From positions 1 through 37,994 of the forward strand of contig CAMTFK010000017.1 in NCBI GenBank assembly GCA_947071285.1: 37,994 bases of DNA, in the 5' to 3' direction. Source of the stretch: an uncultured Bacteroides sp. Lineage in GTDB: Bacteria > Bacteroidota > Bacteroidia > Bacteroidales > Bacteroidaceae. Within the stretch, counting starts at the first letter, position 1. Every line of letters begins with the position of its first letter. This document shows, piece after piece, positions 25,298 through 33,382 of this stretch. The notes below the pieces were generated by a model. The model was not told where the DNA came from. It ran no database searches and saw only the letters and a list, made by a program, of their open reading frames with translations. The translations under genes were made by a program, and so were the position numbers.

Positions 25298-26857
25298 TTA
25301 CCTTGTTTCCTGGTTCCTGCCTGCCTTCACCTGCTCCAGTAGTTCAGAAAGCTCTTTTACCGTCTCAGGATGTGCTGCCGCCACGTTGTTTCTCTCCGAT
25401 GGATCTATGGAAATATTGTACAACTGAGGCTGTGGATTGTTTCCCAACTCCATCTTTGTCCAATGTTCAATGGCGGGCTTATCACTCGGTTCGATATACT
25501 TCCATGCACCTTGAATGATAGAGAGGGTATTGTTCAGATTTTGCTGTACTACGTAGTCACATCCGGTGGTGTCTTTACCCAAGAAAGTACCCAGTTGGTC
25601 GCGGCTGTCCGGAGCAACGGTTGCCGGGGTGAGGGGATGGTTCAGTAAAGCAGCAAGAGAACCATATACATCAATCATCGAGAACAGAGCCTGTTGCTTA
25701 CAAGGCTGAATGCCCGCAGGCCAGCGTACAATGAACGGGATGCGTGTACCGGCTTCGTAGGCACTGTACTTTCCACCACGGTATTGCTTCATAGGTGTAT
25801 GACCGTTCAGCAGTTCAAGGGCCTGGTCCTGATAACCGTCGTCAATCACGGGACCATTGTCGCTACAGAACACGAAGATGGTATTATCGGCAAGATGAAG
25901 GCTGTCCAGCGTGTTCATGATTTCGCCTACCGTCCAGTCCAGTTGCAAGATGACGTCGCCACGGGTGCCCATGCCACTCTTTCCGGCAAAACGGGCATGA
26001 GGGACGCGGGGAACGTGTACGTCTTGCGTACCCATATATAAGAAGAAAGGTTCATTCTTATGATTCACGATGAAGTCTTTGGCTTTGCCGGTGATGACGT
26101 CGGCGATGTCCTCGTCTACCCAAAGGGCAGATTTTCCACCAGTCATCCAGCCGATGCGGGGGATACCATTAATAATGGTGTTATTATGTCCCTGGCTCGG
26201 TTTCAGCTTTACAAGTTCCGGATTTTCCAGTCCGGTGGGCCAATCGCCCACTTTCTGGTGGTAGTCTACGGTAATGGGGTCGTTGGGGTCGAGACCTACG
26301 ACGTGGCCGTTCTCAACGAATACGCAGGGCACACGGTCTACGGTAGCGGGGATGATGTATTCGTAATCGAACCCTATATCCTGGGTGTTCGGCTTGATGA
26401 GGTGATTGAAGTCCGTGCCGCCTTTGGGGCCAAGGCCCAGATGCCATTTACCTATGGCTCCGGTGGAATAACCCTCTGCTTTGAACATATCCGCCATGGT
26501 GACGCAGGTTGTGTCGATAATCAGTTCCGAATTGCCCGGAGCGATGCCGGTGTTTTCCTGTCGCCAAGGATACATACCCGTCAGCAGGCCGAAGCGGGAG
26601 GGGGTACTGGTGGAGGAGGTGGCATAGGCATTGGTGAATTGTACGCCTTGCCCGGCAAGGCGGTCGATGTTGGGGGTGCTGATTTTGGTGGCGCCGTAGC
26701 AGCTCAGGTCACCGATGCCAAGGTCATCGGCAATCAGGTATATAACGTTAGGTTTCTGACGGGAATTGTCAGCAGTTTCTTTTTTCGACGGATTTCCGCA
26801 TCCTGCTATCAGGGCTGCGCCCGGAAGGAGGGTCCACAAAGAGGAGAATTGTTTCAT
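25298..26857 (-). CDS. Serine-type family S1 sulfatase (lipoprotein)
   Basis: 519 residues with a lipoprotein signal (LPGAALIAGCG, Cys20). The N-terminal metal site is N-V-I-Y-L-I-A-D-D-L-G (Asp44-Asp45 pair). The maturation motif is S-T-P-S-R-F-G-L-L-T-G, with Ser84 the residue expected to become formylglycine, so activation needs an anaerobic radical-SAM sulfatase-maturing enzyme encoded elsewhere. G-K-W-H-L-G and F-V-F-C-S-D-N-G-P supply further active-site residues. It is probably periplasmic or surface-anchored and removes sulfate from lyase products such as GalNAc-sulfate or uronic-acid-sulfate; the position attacked cannot be told. It has its own promoter between HTCS and susC. Confidence 0.93.
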   Translation of the reverse strand: MKQFSSLWTLLPGAALIAGCGNPSKKETADNSRQKPNVIYLIADDLGIGDLSCYGATKISTPNIDRLAGQGVQFTNAYATSSTSTPSRFGLLTGMYPWRQENTGIAPGNSELIIDTTCVTMADMFKAEGYSTGAIGKWHLGLGPKGGTDFNHLIKPNTQDIGFDYEYIIPATVDRVPCVFVENGHVVGLDPNDPITVDYHQKVGDWPTGLENPELVKLKPSQGHNNTIINGIPRIGWMTGGKSALWVDEDIADVITGKAKDFIVNHKNEPFFLYMGTQDVHVPRVPHARFAGKSGMGTRGDVILQLDWTVGEIMNTLDSLHLADNTIFVFCSDNGPVIDDGYQDQALELLNGHTPMKQYRGGKYSAYEAGTRIPFIVRWPAGIQPCKQQALFSMIDVYGSLAALLNHPLTPATVAPDSRDQLGTFLGKDTTGCDYVVQQNLNNTLSIIQGAWKYIEPSDKPAIEHWTKMELGNNPQPQLYNISIDPSERNNVAAAHPETVKELSELLEQVKAGRNQETR

Positions 26858-26890
26858 AGTTCTTTGACTTTAGATTGTTATTTCTGAGGT

Positions 26891-26898
26891 CAAAGGTA
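26891..26898 (-). promoter_or_regulatory. Predicted -7 box for the sulfatase gene
   Basis: TACCTTTG on the minus strand lies 33 bases before the sulfatase ATG at 26857. A -33 box is not clear. The palindrome array begins about 90-100 bases further upstream. Confidence 0.5.
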
Positions 26899-26984
26899 GC
26901 GGGTTTCTCCGAATTATGTGTATAAAGGAGTACGAGGGAAGGACGAAAAAGTACAAAATACATATGGAGTACATACTTGATACT

Positions 26985-27079
26985 TTGCCAAGCTCTTGCC
27001 ACCCCTTTGGCAAAGTCTTGCCACTTAACTGGCAAAGTTTTGCCAAAGGGGTGGCAAGAGTTTGCCAGTTAAGTGGCAA
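26985..27079. repeat. Array of four 18-bp palindromes with exact 22-bp period
   Basis: Four units of the form TTGCCA-N6-TGGCAA start at 26996, 27018, 27040 and 27062, each separated by exactly four bases. Their cores are CCCCTT, CTTAAC, AAGGGG and GTTAAG. The third core is the reverse complement of the first, and the fourth of the second. A lone TTGCCA half-site lies 11 bases before the first unit (26985-26990). The array begins 5 bases after the HTCS stop codon and extends toward the sulfatase promoter. Direct reading of the sequence supports all of this; function is unknown. Confidence 0.92.
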
Positions 27080-27084
27080 GAAAC

Positions 27085-30000
27085 TTACTCTTCTTCCTCG
27101 TCGTCTTTCTCCTCCTTGTCCGCGTCTTCCCCCTTGCGGTAGGCAAGCGGACTTACGTGGTACACGTCTTTGAAACACTTCGAGAAGTAGCGCGACGAAC
27201 TGAAACCTATCTTGTCTGATATTTCAGTGATGTTCAGTTCCGGATTGTTCCGCAGCATCAGGGCACCCTTCTTCAGGCGGATGGTCAGGATGAAATCGTT
27301 CGGCGTCTGCCCTGTGATGGCTTTCAGCTTGGTGAATAGGTTGGTGCGTGCCATAGCCATTTCGCGGGCGAAGACGTTGACGTTGAACTCCGTATCGTCC
27401 AGATGTTTCTCGATGATGGCGATGGCGCGGTCCAGAATGTCCTTGTCTATTGGGTTCGTTGCCAGCATCTGTGCATATGCCTGCGGTTGCTTACTGAACT
27501 TCTCTTGCAGGAGGATGCGCGAATTCACCAGGTTGTTGCAGCGTGAAATCAGTAGGTTGGTGTTGAACGGCTTGGTGATGTAATCGTCCGCACCGATGCG
27601 CAGCCCCTCGATGTTTTGTTCTACGGCGGTGCGTGCGGTGAGCAGCACTACCGGGATGTGGCAGGTGTTGAAGTCATTCTTTACCTGTTTGCAGAGTTCC
27701 GTACCGGACATCTTGGGCATTACTACGTCGCTTACCACGATGTTCGGCATCTCCTTCTGTATCAGTTCCAGACCTTCTTCACCGTCTGCGGCAGTCAGCA
27801 CTTGGTAGAAGGGACGGAAGATGTTTGCCAGCATCTCGCGGATGGAGTCGTTGTCTTCCACGATGACCATCTTGACGTCCGGCATGCGTTTTATCGGGGC
27901 GTTCTCCTCCAATTCGGCTTTGAGGGAAGCGTCTGTTTCGGCTGTCTGAGGCTGCTCTATTTGCAGCACGGTGTCGGTTTTCTTGCTGATTTCTTCTACG
28001 GTGAATTGTGCATTTCCCAGATGCAGGCGGACGATGAAGCTGCTGCCTTTGCCCAGTTCGCTCTCTACCCGGATGGTGCCGTGATGCAGTTCTACGATAC
28101 CCTTCGTCAGGGCCAGTCCAATGCCGGTGCCACCACTGCTGAGGCTGTTCATCTGCTCGGTCTGATAGAAACGGTCGAATATCTTGTCCACCTCATTGGC
28201 GTCGATGCCGCTGCCGGTATCGGTCACACGGATAACGGCTTCGTTCCCTTCCGTAGTGATGCTGAGGGTGATGGTATCTTCTGCCTGGGTGTGCTTGATG
28301 GCGTTGGAGAGGAGGTTGTTGATAACCTTCTGCATCTGTTTTTGGTCGTACCACACTTCGAGGCTGTCGGTGTCCTTCTCGAAGTTGAAGTTGATTTGCT
28401 TGCTGCTGGCGTACTCCATGAAAATCAGATAGTTCTCGTAGAGGAAGTGCACGATGTTGTGTGGACTGACTTTTACCTTCATGTGTCCCTGTTCCTGCTT
28501 GCGGAAGTCGAGGAGTTCGGTGATGAGTTCGCGTAGCTGGATGCTGTTCTGGTAGATACTCAATATCTTATTATAGATGGTAGGCGTGAAGTTCTGCAAC
28601 TGCATCAGTGTCTCCACTTGCGACACGATGAGTGTGAGCGGAGTGCGGAACTCATGCGAGATGTTGGTGAAGAAGCGCAGTTTCGACTGGTTTAGTGCTT
28701 CCACATCTTGTATGTGTTTCTGCTCGTACTTCAACGACTCACGCAGTTTAATTCTCGATTTATACGTCCTGACCAGATACCACAGAAGGATGCCCGTCAC
28801 TATCAGATAAATGAGATAGGCAAGTGTTGTTCTGTAATAAGGAGGCAGCACATGGATGGTCAGGTGTACCTGTGGACAGAGTGATTCTTCTTTGCCTTTG
28901 GGCTTTATAAGCAGATTATATGTTCCTGCATTCAGGTTGGTATAAGTAATCATGGGCTGGCCGCGCGTACTGTTCCAGTCGTCGGAGAAGCCCTCGAGCT
29001 TGTAGATGATTTCATCTTTGTTGGCTGCCACATAATTGGAAGTGGCGAACTCGATGCTGAACATGGTCTGGTTAGCATTCAAGGTAATCTCTTGTGTATG
29101 GCACAGGGATTGCGCTAAAATGCCCGTTTCATCGGCAACTTTCACTTCAGTGCCGTTCACGATGAGGCGGGAAAGGATGATTTTATAAGGCTTCGGGGTG
29201 AAGTTAAGTTCCAGTTCGTTGAACGAAAGCATACCTTGCGTGCCGCCAAGGAATATCTCGCCGTCGCGCGTTACGCAAAGGGCGTTCTCGTTGACGGCTG
29301 TCAGTGGGAAACCGTTTTCCACACTGTAGTTCTGGAATTTCTCAGTCTTTTGGTCAAAGATGGAAAAGCCTTGGTTGGTGGTAAGTATCAGTTTGCCGCT
29401 TACGGGCGACTCTTGTGTGTCGTAGATGCAATCGCTGACAAGCCCGTTCGAGTCTTTGTCGAAGTTCTCGAAGTCATTTGTTGTCGGGCGGTAGAGGTCG
29501 AGCCCACTGCCCGAGGTGGAGAACCACAGGCGGCCTTGGCTGTCTTGCATGATGTTGTTTACGTTGTTGTTGCTGAGGCTGTGCAGTTGAGTCAGGTTGT
29601 GGCGGTAGTTGGTCAGTTTGTTTGTATCGAAGCGGTAGGAGAAGACGCCTTCGCCTGTGGCGGCAATCCAAAGCGTACCATTGTTGTCCATCTCCAGATC
29701 GGCCACCATGGCTATCTTGCGTCCTTCTTTGGTATCTTTAAACAGTTGTCGGCATTTACCATCCCGGGGATTGAACAGACATACACCGTTCTGGGTGGCA
29801 ATGATTAACTGGTCCTGATAGGGTGCTATGTCCCGGACAATGTTCGACGGGATAGTCTCCGGATTTCCTTCTTCCATGCGGTAATGAGTGAATATGCCTG
29901 TGCGGATATCCAGTTTGTTTAGTCCGCCGAGGTGGGTGCCTATCCAGATGATTTCCTTGTCGGAGTCATAATAGAGAGCCTTCACGTTGCTGTGGGAGAT

Positions 30001-31152
30001 GCTGTTGTGTCCTTGTCCGGCGAGATACCACTTGAACTCGCGTGTGCGGCGATTGTAGAAGTTCAGTCCGCCGCCTTCCGTGCCAATCCACAGATTGCCG
30101 TTCTTATCCTCGATGGTTCGCCCTACGATAGGGTTGCTCAGACCTTCCTTCTCATGTCTGGAAACCTTATAGCTGGTGTAGATTTCATATTCGGGATTGA
30201 AGTAGTTGACGCCACCGAAGTAAGTACCCAGCCACAGCGTGCCTTGATTATCTTTCACGATGCACCAGATGGAGGAGTGGGTGAGTCCTTCGTTCTGTGT
30301 ATCGTCTGCGGTGTGGTTCTGGAAGATGCCTGTCGATTTATTATAGCGGTTCAGACCGTTGAAAGTTCCTATCCATATGTTGCCGAGATTGTCCTCGCAA
30401 CAGGCTCTCACGAAGTCGGAAGATATACTGTGCGGATTTGCCGGGTCGTTGCGCAGGTTCTCGATGCTTCCGTCCGTCTTCACCCGGAAGAGTCCTTTTT
30501 CCCAACTACCTATCCACAGTTCGCCTGCGCTGTCCTGGTAAATGCTGGTGATGTTTCCTTTATCAATGGGGTGCGTCAGTTGGTGCCCGTCCAGTTTCAG
30601 TCTGAACACTCCCTCGCTGGTGGTGCCTATCCACATCTCTCCTTTGTCCTCGAACATACAGGATATTTCGATGTTTTCTCCTGCCATCTGGTAGTAAAGG
30701 TCAAAGTTGTCGGTTTGTTCGTTGTAACGGTATATCTCGTTCTTTTTTCCGATGAAAAGGCCGTTTTTGTAGTATATGCTGTTGATGTTTCCTTGGAGCA
30801 GGGTGGTGAATCGTTGAGTGGTCAGGTCGAACTGGGCGACCCCTTCGGTGCAGAGCAGATAGATTTTTCCGTTCTGGTCTCCCGCCATGCGCAGCACGGT
30901 GTTGCAGAAAAGGCTGTAGGGATCGTTCTTGCTCAGCTTGTAGGTCTGTATATCGTTACCGTTGTAGCGGTTCAAACCTTCGCGCGTGCCAATCCACAAG
31001 ATACCATTCTCATCAATGTACAGGCTGTTGACGCTGAATTGTGATAAACCGTCATCGGTGGTCAGATGATTGAAAGTGATATTCTGGCTGTGTAGGTTTG
31101 CCGCCACTGTGCTCACTATGACAAGTAACAGCGTTCTGATAAACTTTTGCAC
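27085..31152 (-). CDS. Hybrid two-component system regulator (HTCS) of the PUL
   Basis: 1355 residues combining sensor kinase and transcription factor in one membrane protein. Order: signal peptide (1-22); two seven-bladed-propeller-like repeat sets (about 25-650, with many L-W-I-G-T motifs); Y_Y_Y domain (about 700-770); membrane helix (about 775-795); HisKA with FFTNISHEFRTPL, phospho-acceptor His833; HATPase with Asn950, D-T-G-S-G-I and G-G-T-G-I-G-L; receiver with acceptor Asp1142 (V-V-S-D-V-V-M-P-K-M-S-G) and Lys1194; AraC-type HTH (about 1240-1340). It ends in an unusual acidic tail (EEKDDEEEE). It should sense a periplasmic oligosaccharide from the lyases and activate the susC operon and sulfatase. 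It is divergent from the kinase gene. Confidence 0.96.
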   Translation of the reverse strand: MQKFIRTLLLVIVSTVAANLHSQNITFNHLTTDDGLSQFSVNSLYIDENGILWIGTREGLNRYNGNDIQTYKLSKNDPYSLFCNTVLRMAGDQNGKIYLLCTEGVAQFDLTTQRFTTLLQGNINSIYYKNGLFIGKKNEIYRYNEQTDNFDLYYQMAGENIEISCMFEDKGEMWIGTTSEGVFRLKLDGHQLTHPIDKGNITSIYQDSAGELWIGSWEKGLFRVKTDGSIENLRNDPANPHSISSDFVRACCEDNLGNIWIGTFNGLNRYNKSTGIFQNHTADDTQNEGLTHSSIWCIVKDNQGTLWLGTYFGGVNYFNPEYEIYTSYKVSRHEKEGLSNPIVGRTIEDKNGNLWIGTEGGGLNFYNRRTREFKWYLAGQGHNSISHSNVKALYYDSDKEIIWIGTHLGGLNKLDIRTGIFTHYRMEEGNPETIPSNIVRDIAPYQDQLIIATQNGVCLFNPRDGKCRQLFKDTKEGRKIAMVADLEMDNNGTLWIAATGEGVFSYRFDTNKLTNYRHNLTQLHSLSNNNVNNIMQDSQGRLWFSTSGSGLDLYRPTTNDFENFDKDSNGLVSDCIYDTQESPVSGKLILTTNQGFSIFDQKTEKFQNYSVENGFPLTAVNENALCVTRDGEIFLGGTQGMLSFNELELNFTPKPYKIILSRLIVNGTEVKVADETGILAQSLCHTQEITLNANQTMFSIEFATSNYVAANKDEIIYKLEGFSDDWNSTRGQPMITYTNLNAGTYNLLIKPKGKEESLCPQVHLTIHVLPPYYRTTLAYLIYLIVTGILLWYLVRTYKSRIKLRESLKYEQKHIQDVEALNQSKLRFFTNISHEFRTPLTLIVSQVETLMQLQNFTPTIYNKILSIYQNSIQLRELITELLDFRKQEQGHMKVKVSPHNIVHFLYENYLIFMEYASSKQINFNFEKDTDSLEVWYDQKQMQKVINNLLSNAIKHTQAEDTITLSITTEGNEAVIRVTDTGSGIDANEVDKIFDRFYQTEQMNSLSSGGTGIGLALTKGIVELHHGTIRVESELGKGSSFIVRLHLGNAQFTVEEISKKTDTVLQIEQPQTAETDASLKAELEENAPIKRMPDVKMVIVEDNDSIREMLANIFRPFYQVLTAADGEEGLELIQKEMPNIVVSDVVMPKMSGTELCKQVKNDFNTCHIPVVLLTARTAVEQNIEGLRIGADDYITKPFNTNLLISRCNNLVNSRILLQEKFSKQPQAYAQMLATNPIDKDILDRAIAIIEKHLDDTEFNVNVFAREMAMARTNLFTKLKAITGQTPNDFILTIRLKKGALMLRNNPELNITEISDKIGFSSSRYFSKCFKDVYHVSPLAYRKGEDADKEEKDDEEEE

Positions 31153-31182
31153 TTTTCCTCCGGTATTTTAAGGTTTCAAACA

Positions 31183-31190
31183 CAAATATA
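31183..31190 (-). promoter_or_regulatory. Predicted -7 box for the HTCS gene
   Basis: TATATTTG on the minus strand, 31 bases before the HTCS ATG at 31152. A good -33 box is not visible, as may be expected for a weakly expressed sensor gene. Confidence 0.48.
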
Positions 31191-31287
31191 AGGCATTTTG
31201 CTCAGAGGGATGAAGTTTCTGGCCCTGTTTTTATGGTTATGTCTGCCAAAATGTATATTTTTGGGGGTTTGCCGGACGAATTTAGAC

Positions 31288-31317
31288 TTTTGCATTAATA
31301 AGGAAGGCGTATATTTG
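31288..31317 (+). promoter_or_regulatory. Predicted promoter of the hexosamine-kinase-like gene
   Basis: TTTTG (31288-31292) and TATATTTG (31310-31317), separated by 17 bases, lie 31 bases before the ATG at 31349. The spacing is slightly short for the Bacteroides pattern but both boxes match well. Confidence 0.6.
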
Positions 31318-31348
31318 CATTGCAATTTTAAATCTATTATAAAATATC

Positions 31349-32434
31349 ATGAATAACCTCCAATCTATTGTATCCCATTTCAATACGAAGGGTACAGTCA
31401 ACGAAATCCAACCTTTGGGCAGCGGACTGATTAACGACACGTACAAAGTGACTACTCTCGAAGCAGATGCTCCCGACTATGTATTGCAACGTATCAATCA
31501 TGCTATCTTTCAGAATGTGGAGATGTTACAGGCTAATATCGAAGCTGTTACCCGTCACATCCGCAAGAAACTTGTGGAGCAGGGTGCGGAAGATATTGAC
31601 CGTAAAGTGCTTTCTTTCATTCCTGCCGATACGGGAAAAACATTCTGGTATGACGGTGAGAACTATTGGCGTATCATGACGTTCATCCCCAATGCCAAGA
31701 CTTATGAGACGGTGGATGCCGAATATTCTTATTATGCCGGTGTAGCTTTCGGTAATTTCCAGGCAATGCTTGCGGACATACCTGATACGTTGGGTGAGAC
31801 AATTCCCGATTTCCATAATATGGAGTTCCGGTTGAAACAACTCCGTGATGCGGTAGCGGCAGATGCCGTGGGCCGTGTAAAGGAAGTGCAGTATTATCTG
31901 GATGAGATAGAGAAACGTGCGGATGAGATGTGCAAGGGTGAGCGTTTATATCGTGAAGGCAAACTGCCTAAGCGTGTGTGCCACTGCGATACGAAGGTGA
32001 ACAATATGATGTTCGACGAAGACGGCAAGGTGCTTTGTGTGATTGACCTCGATACTGTGATGCCTAACTTCATCTTCTCCGATTTCGGTGATTTCCTCCG
32101 TTCTGCTGCTAATACGGGAGCTGAAGATGATGAGAATCTGGATAATGTGAACTTCAATATGGAAATCTTCAAGGCGTTTGCAAAGGGTTATCTGGAATCG
32201 GCAAAGGTCTTCTTGCTTCCATTGGAGATTGAAAATCTTCCGTATGCTGCTGCATTGTTCCCCTATATGCAGTGCGTCCGTTTCCTGACGGATTATATTA
32301 ATGGTGATACTTATTATAAAACTAAATATCCGGAGCATAACCTTGTACGTACGAAAGCGCAGTTTAAACTGCTGAAAAGTGCGGAGGAACATATGCCGGA
32401 GATGCAAGAGTTTATCAAGGCTTCATTGGGATGA
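31349..32434 (+). CDS. N-acetylhexosamine 1-kinase-like phosphotransferase (NahK-like)
   Basis: 361 residues of the aminoglycoside/choline phosphotransferase fold. The catalytic loop is HCDTKVNNMMFD (Asp214, Asn219) and the metal-binding segment is VIDLDTVMP (Asp233/Asp235). Several stretches closely resemble Bifidobacterium NahK as I recall it, especially DTKxNN, IDLDTxMP, DFGDxxR and the late K-Y-P-E-H-N-L-V-R-T segment. The length is also near that of NahK (about 359). NahK phosphorylates GalNAc or GlcNAc at C1. Next to a glycosaminoglycan PUL, this would channel released N-acetylhexosamine into metabolism. The fold is certain, the substrate is inferred. No signal peptide is present, so it acts in the cytosol. 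Confidence 0.85.
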   Translation: MNNLQSIVSHFNTKGTVNEIQPLGSGLINDTYKVTTLEADAPDYVLQRINHAIFQNVEMLQANIEAVTRHIRKKLVEQGAEDIDRKVLSFIPADTGKTFWYDGENYWRIMTFIPNAKTYETVDAEYSYYAGVAFGNFQAMLADIPDTLGETIPDFHNMEFRLKQLRDAVAADAVGRVKEVQYYLDEIEKRADEMCKGERLYREGKLPKRVCHCDTKVNNMMFDEDGKVLCVIDLDTVMPNFIFSDFGDFLRSAANTGAEDDENLDNVNFNMEIFKAFAKGYLESAKVFLLPLEIENLPYAAALFPYMQCVRFLTDYINGDTYYKTKYPEHNLVRTKAQFKLLKSAEEHMPEMQEFIKASLG

Positions 32435-32570
32435 GCGGTTGTGGTTCAAAATTGATAAGAAAGGAGTAAAGTTACGAGCTACAGGCTACAAGCTACAAGT
32501 GGCTGCGCTATGTTCCGAAAGGCACTTGTAGCTTGTAGCCCGTAGCTCGTAACTGATTCAAAACCGCTCA
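32432..32570. repeat. Long near-perfect inverted repeat (32-bp arms)
   Basis: Arms at 32470-32501 and 32523-32554 are reverse complements with one mismatch in 32 (a G-U compatible A/G change) around a 21-base loop. Each arm contains a threefold GCTACA-based 7-mer repeat. Outer arms TGAGCGGTT (32432-32440, overlapping the kinase stop) and AACCGCTCA (32562-32570) extend the palindrome. No U-run follows, so it is not a textbook terminator. It occupies nearly the whole gap between the kinase and CBM9-like genes and could limit read-through or protect mRNA. Confidence 0.85.
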
Positions 32571-32600
32571 GAAAAGAAGAAAATCAGTAATAAAGTAATT

Positions 32601-33356
32601 ATGAATAAAAGAACCTTTGCAGCCCCTTTGTGGAAATTTGCAGCCCTGTTGATAGCCCTGCTTTGTATTTCCCCTTTGTCTGCAACTAACCCCCAAAAGA
32701 AAGAAATGAAAGAGTTGAATGTAAAGAAAGTAAGTCTGGCAAATGTTTCGGTAGAGAATGTTCCTGCCTTGCTCGACGAAGAAAAGGTACCTTTTCAGCC
32801 AATCAACACTGTGAATTGGAAAGCATTCCCTTATCAGCCGGAAGTGCAATTCCGTATTGCCCATACGGCTGATGCCATTCTGTTGCATTATAAAGTAAGA
32901 GAAGCCAGTGTGCGTGCCGTAGCTGCCGGAGATAACGGTGCTGTGTGGGAAGATGCTTGTGTAGAGTTCTTCTCCATCCCTGCCGGAGACGGAATTTACT
33001 ATAATGTGGAATGTAACTGTGTCGGAACCCTCCTAATCGGTGCCGGTGCCGGACGTAATAACCGTGAGCATGCACCGCAGGAAGTGATGGACAAAGTGCA
33101 ACGTTGGTCTTCCCTGGGTCGCAAAGCCTTTGAAGAACGTATAGGCGAGTGCAGTTGGGAACTTGCATTGGTCATTCCTTATTCCGCTTTCTTCAAACAT
33201 CAGCTCACTAACCTCGATGGAAAGGCGGTTCGTGCCAATTTCTATAAATGCGGTGATAAGTTACAGACTCCCCATTTCCTTTCTTGGAATCCCATTGAAC
33301 TGGAAAAGCCCGATTTCCATCGTCCTGAGTTCTTCGGAACACTGAATTTCGAATAA
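32601..33356 (+). CDS. Secreted carbohydrate-binding family 9-like protein
   Basis: 251 residues with a signal peptide (WKFAALLIALLCISPLSA). The mature region reads like a CBM9/DOMON-type beta sandwich: I-N-T-V-N-W-K-A-F-P-Y-x-P-E-V-x-F-R-I-A-H, then I-L-L-H-Y-K-V-R-E, V-W-E-D-A-C-V-E-F-F (the W-E-D-x-x-V-E-x-F signature), Y-Y-N-V-E-C-N and W-E-L-A-L-V-I-P-Y. The C terminus F-F-G-T-L-N-F closes the domain. It would be exported and bind a glycan. It follows the kinase gene after the inverted repeat, so co-transcription is uncertain. Enzyme activity is not suggested. Confidence 0.82.
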   Translation: MNKRTFAAPLWKFAALLIALLCISPLSATNPQKKEMKELNVKKVSLANVSVENVPALLDEEKVPFQPINTVNWKAFPYQPEVQFRIAHTADAILLHYKVREASVRAVAAGDNGAVWEDACVEFFSIPAGDGIYYNVECNCVGTLLIGAGAGRNNREHAPQEVMDKVQRWSSLGRKAFEERIGECSWELALVIPYSAFFKHQLTNLDGKAVRANFYKCGDKLQTPHFLSWNPIELEKPDFHRPEFFGTLNFE

Positions 33357-33382
33357 CTACGTATCCGTTAAGAGGACTCTGA

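Noticed and set aside
26060..26887. 275-codon plus-strand frame opposite the sulfatase, with Gly-rich stretches
   Set aside because: It is antisense to clear sulfatase motifs, and the Gly-rich text comes from the complementary codons.
26996..27079. Possible CRISPR array
   Set aside because: Units are self-palindromic with 4-base gaps. There are no 25-40-base unique spacers and no cas genes nearby.
29932..31044. 370-codon open frame on the plus strand antisense to the HTCS gene
   Set aside because: It is the mirror of the propeller-repeat coding region. It has no recognisable domain and arises from codon structure of the opposite strand.
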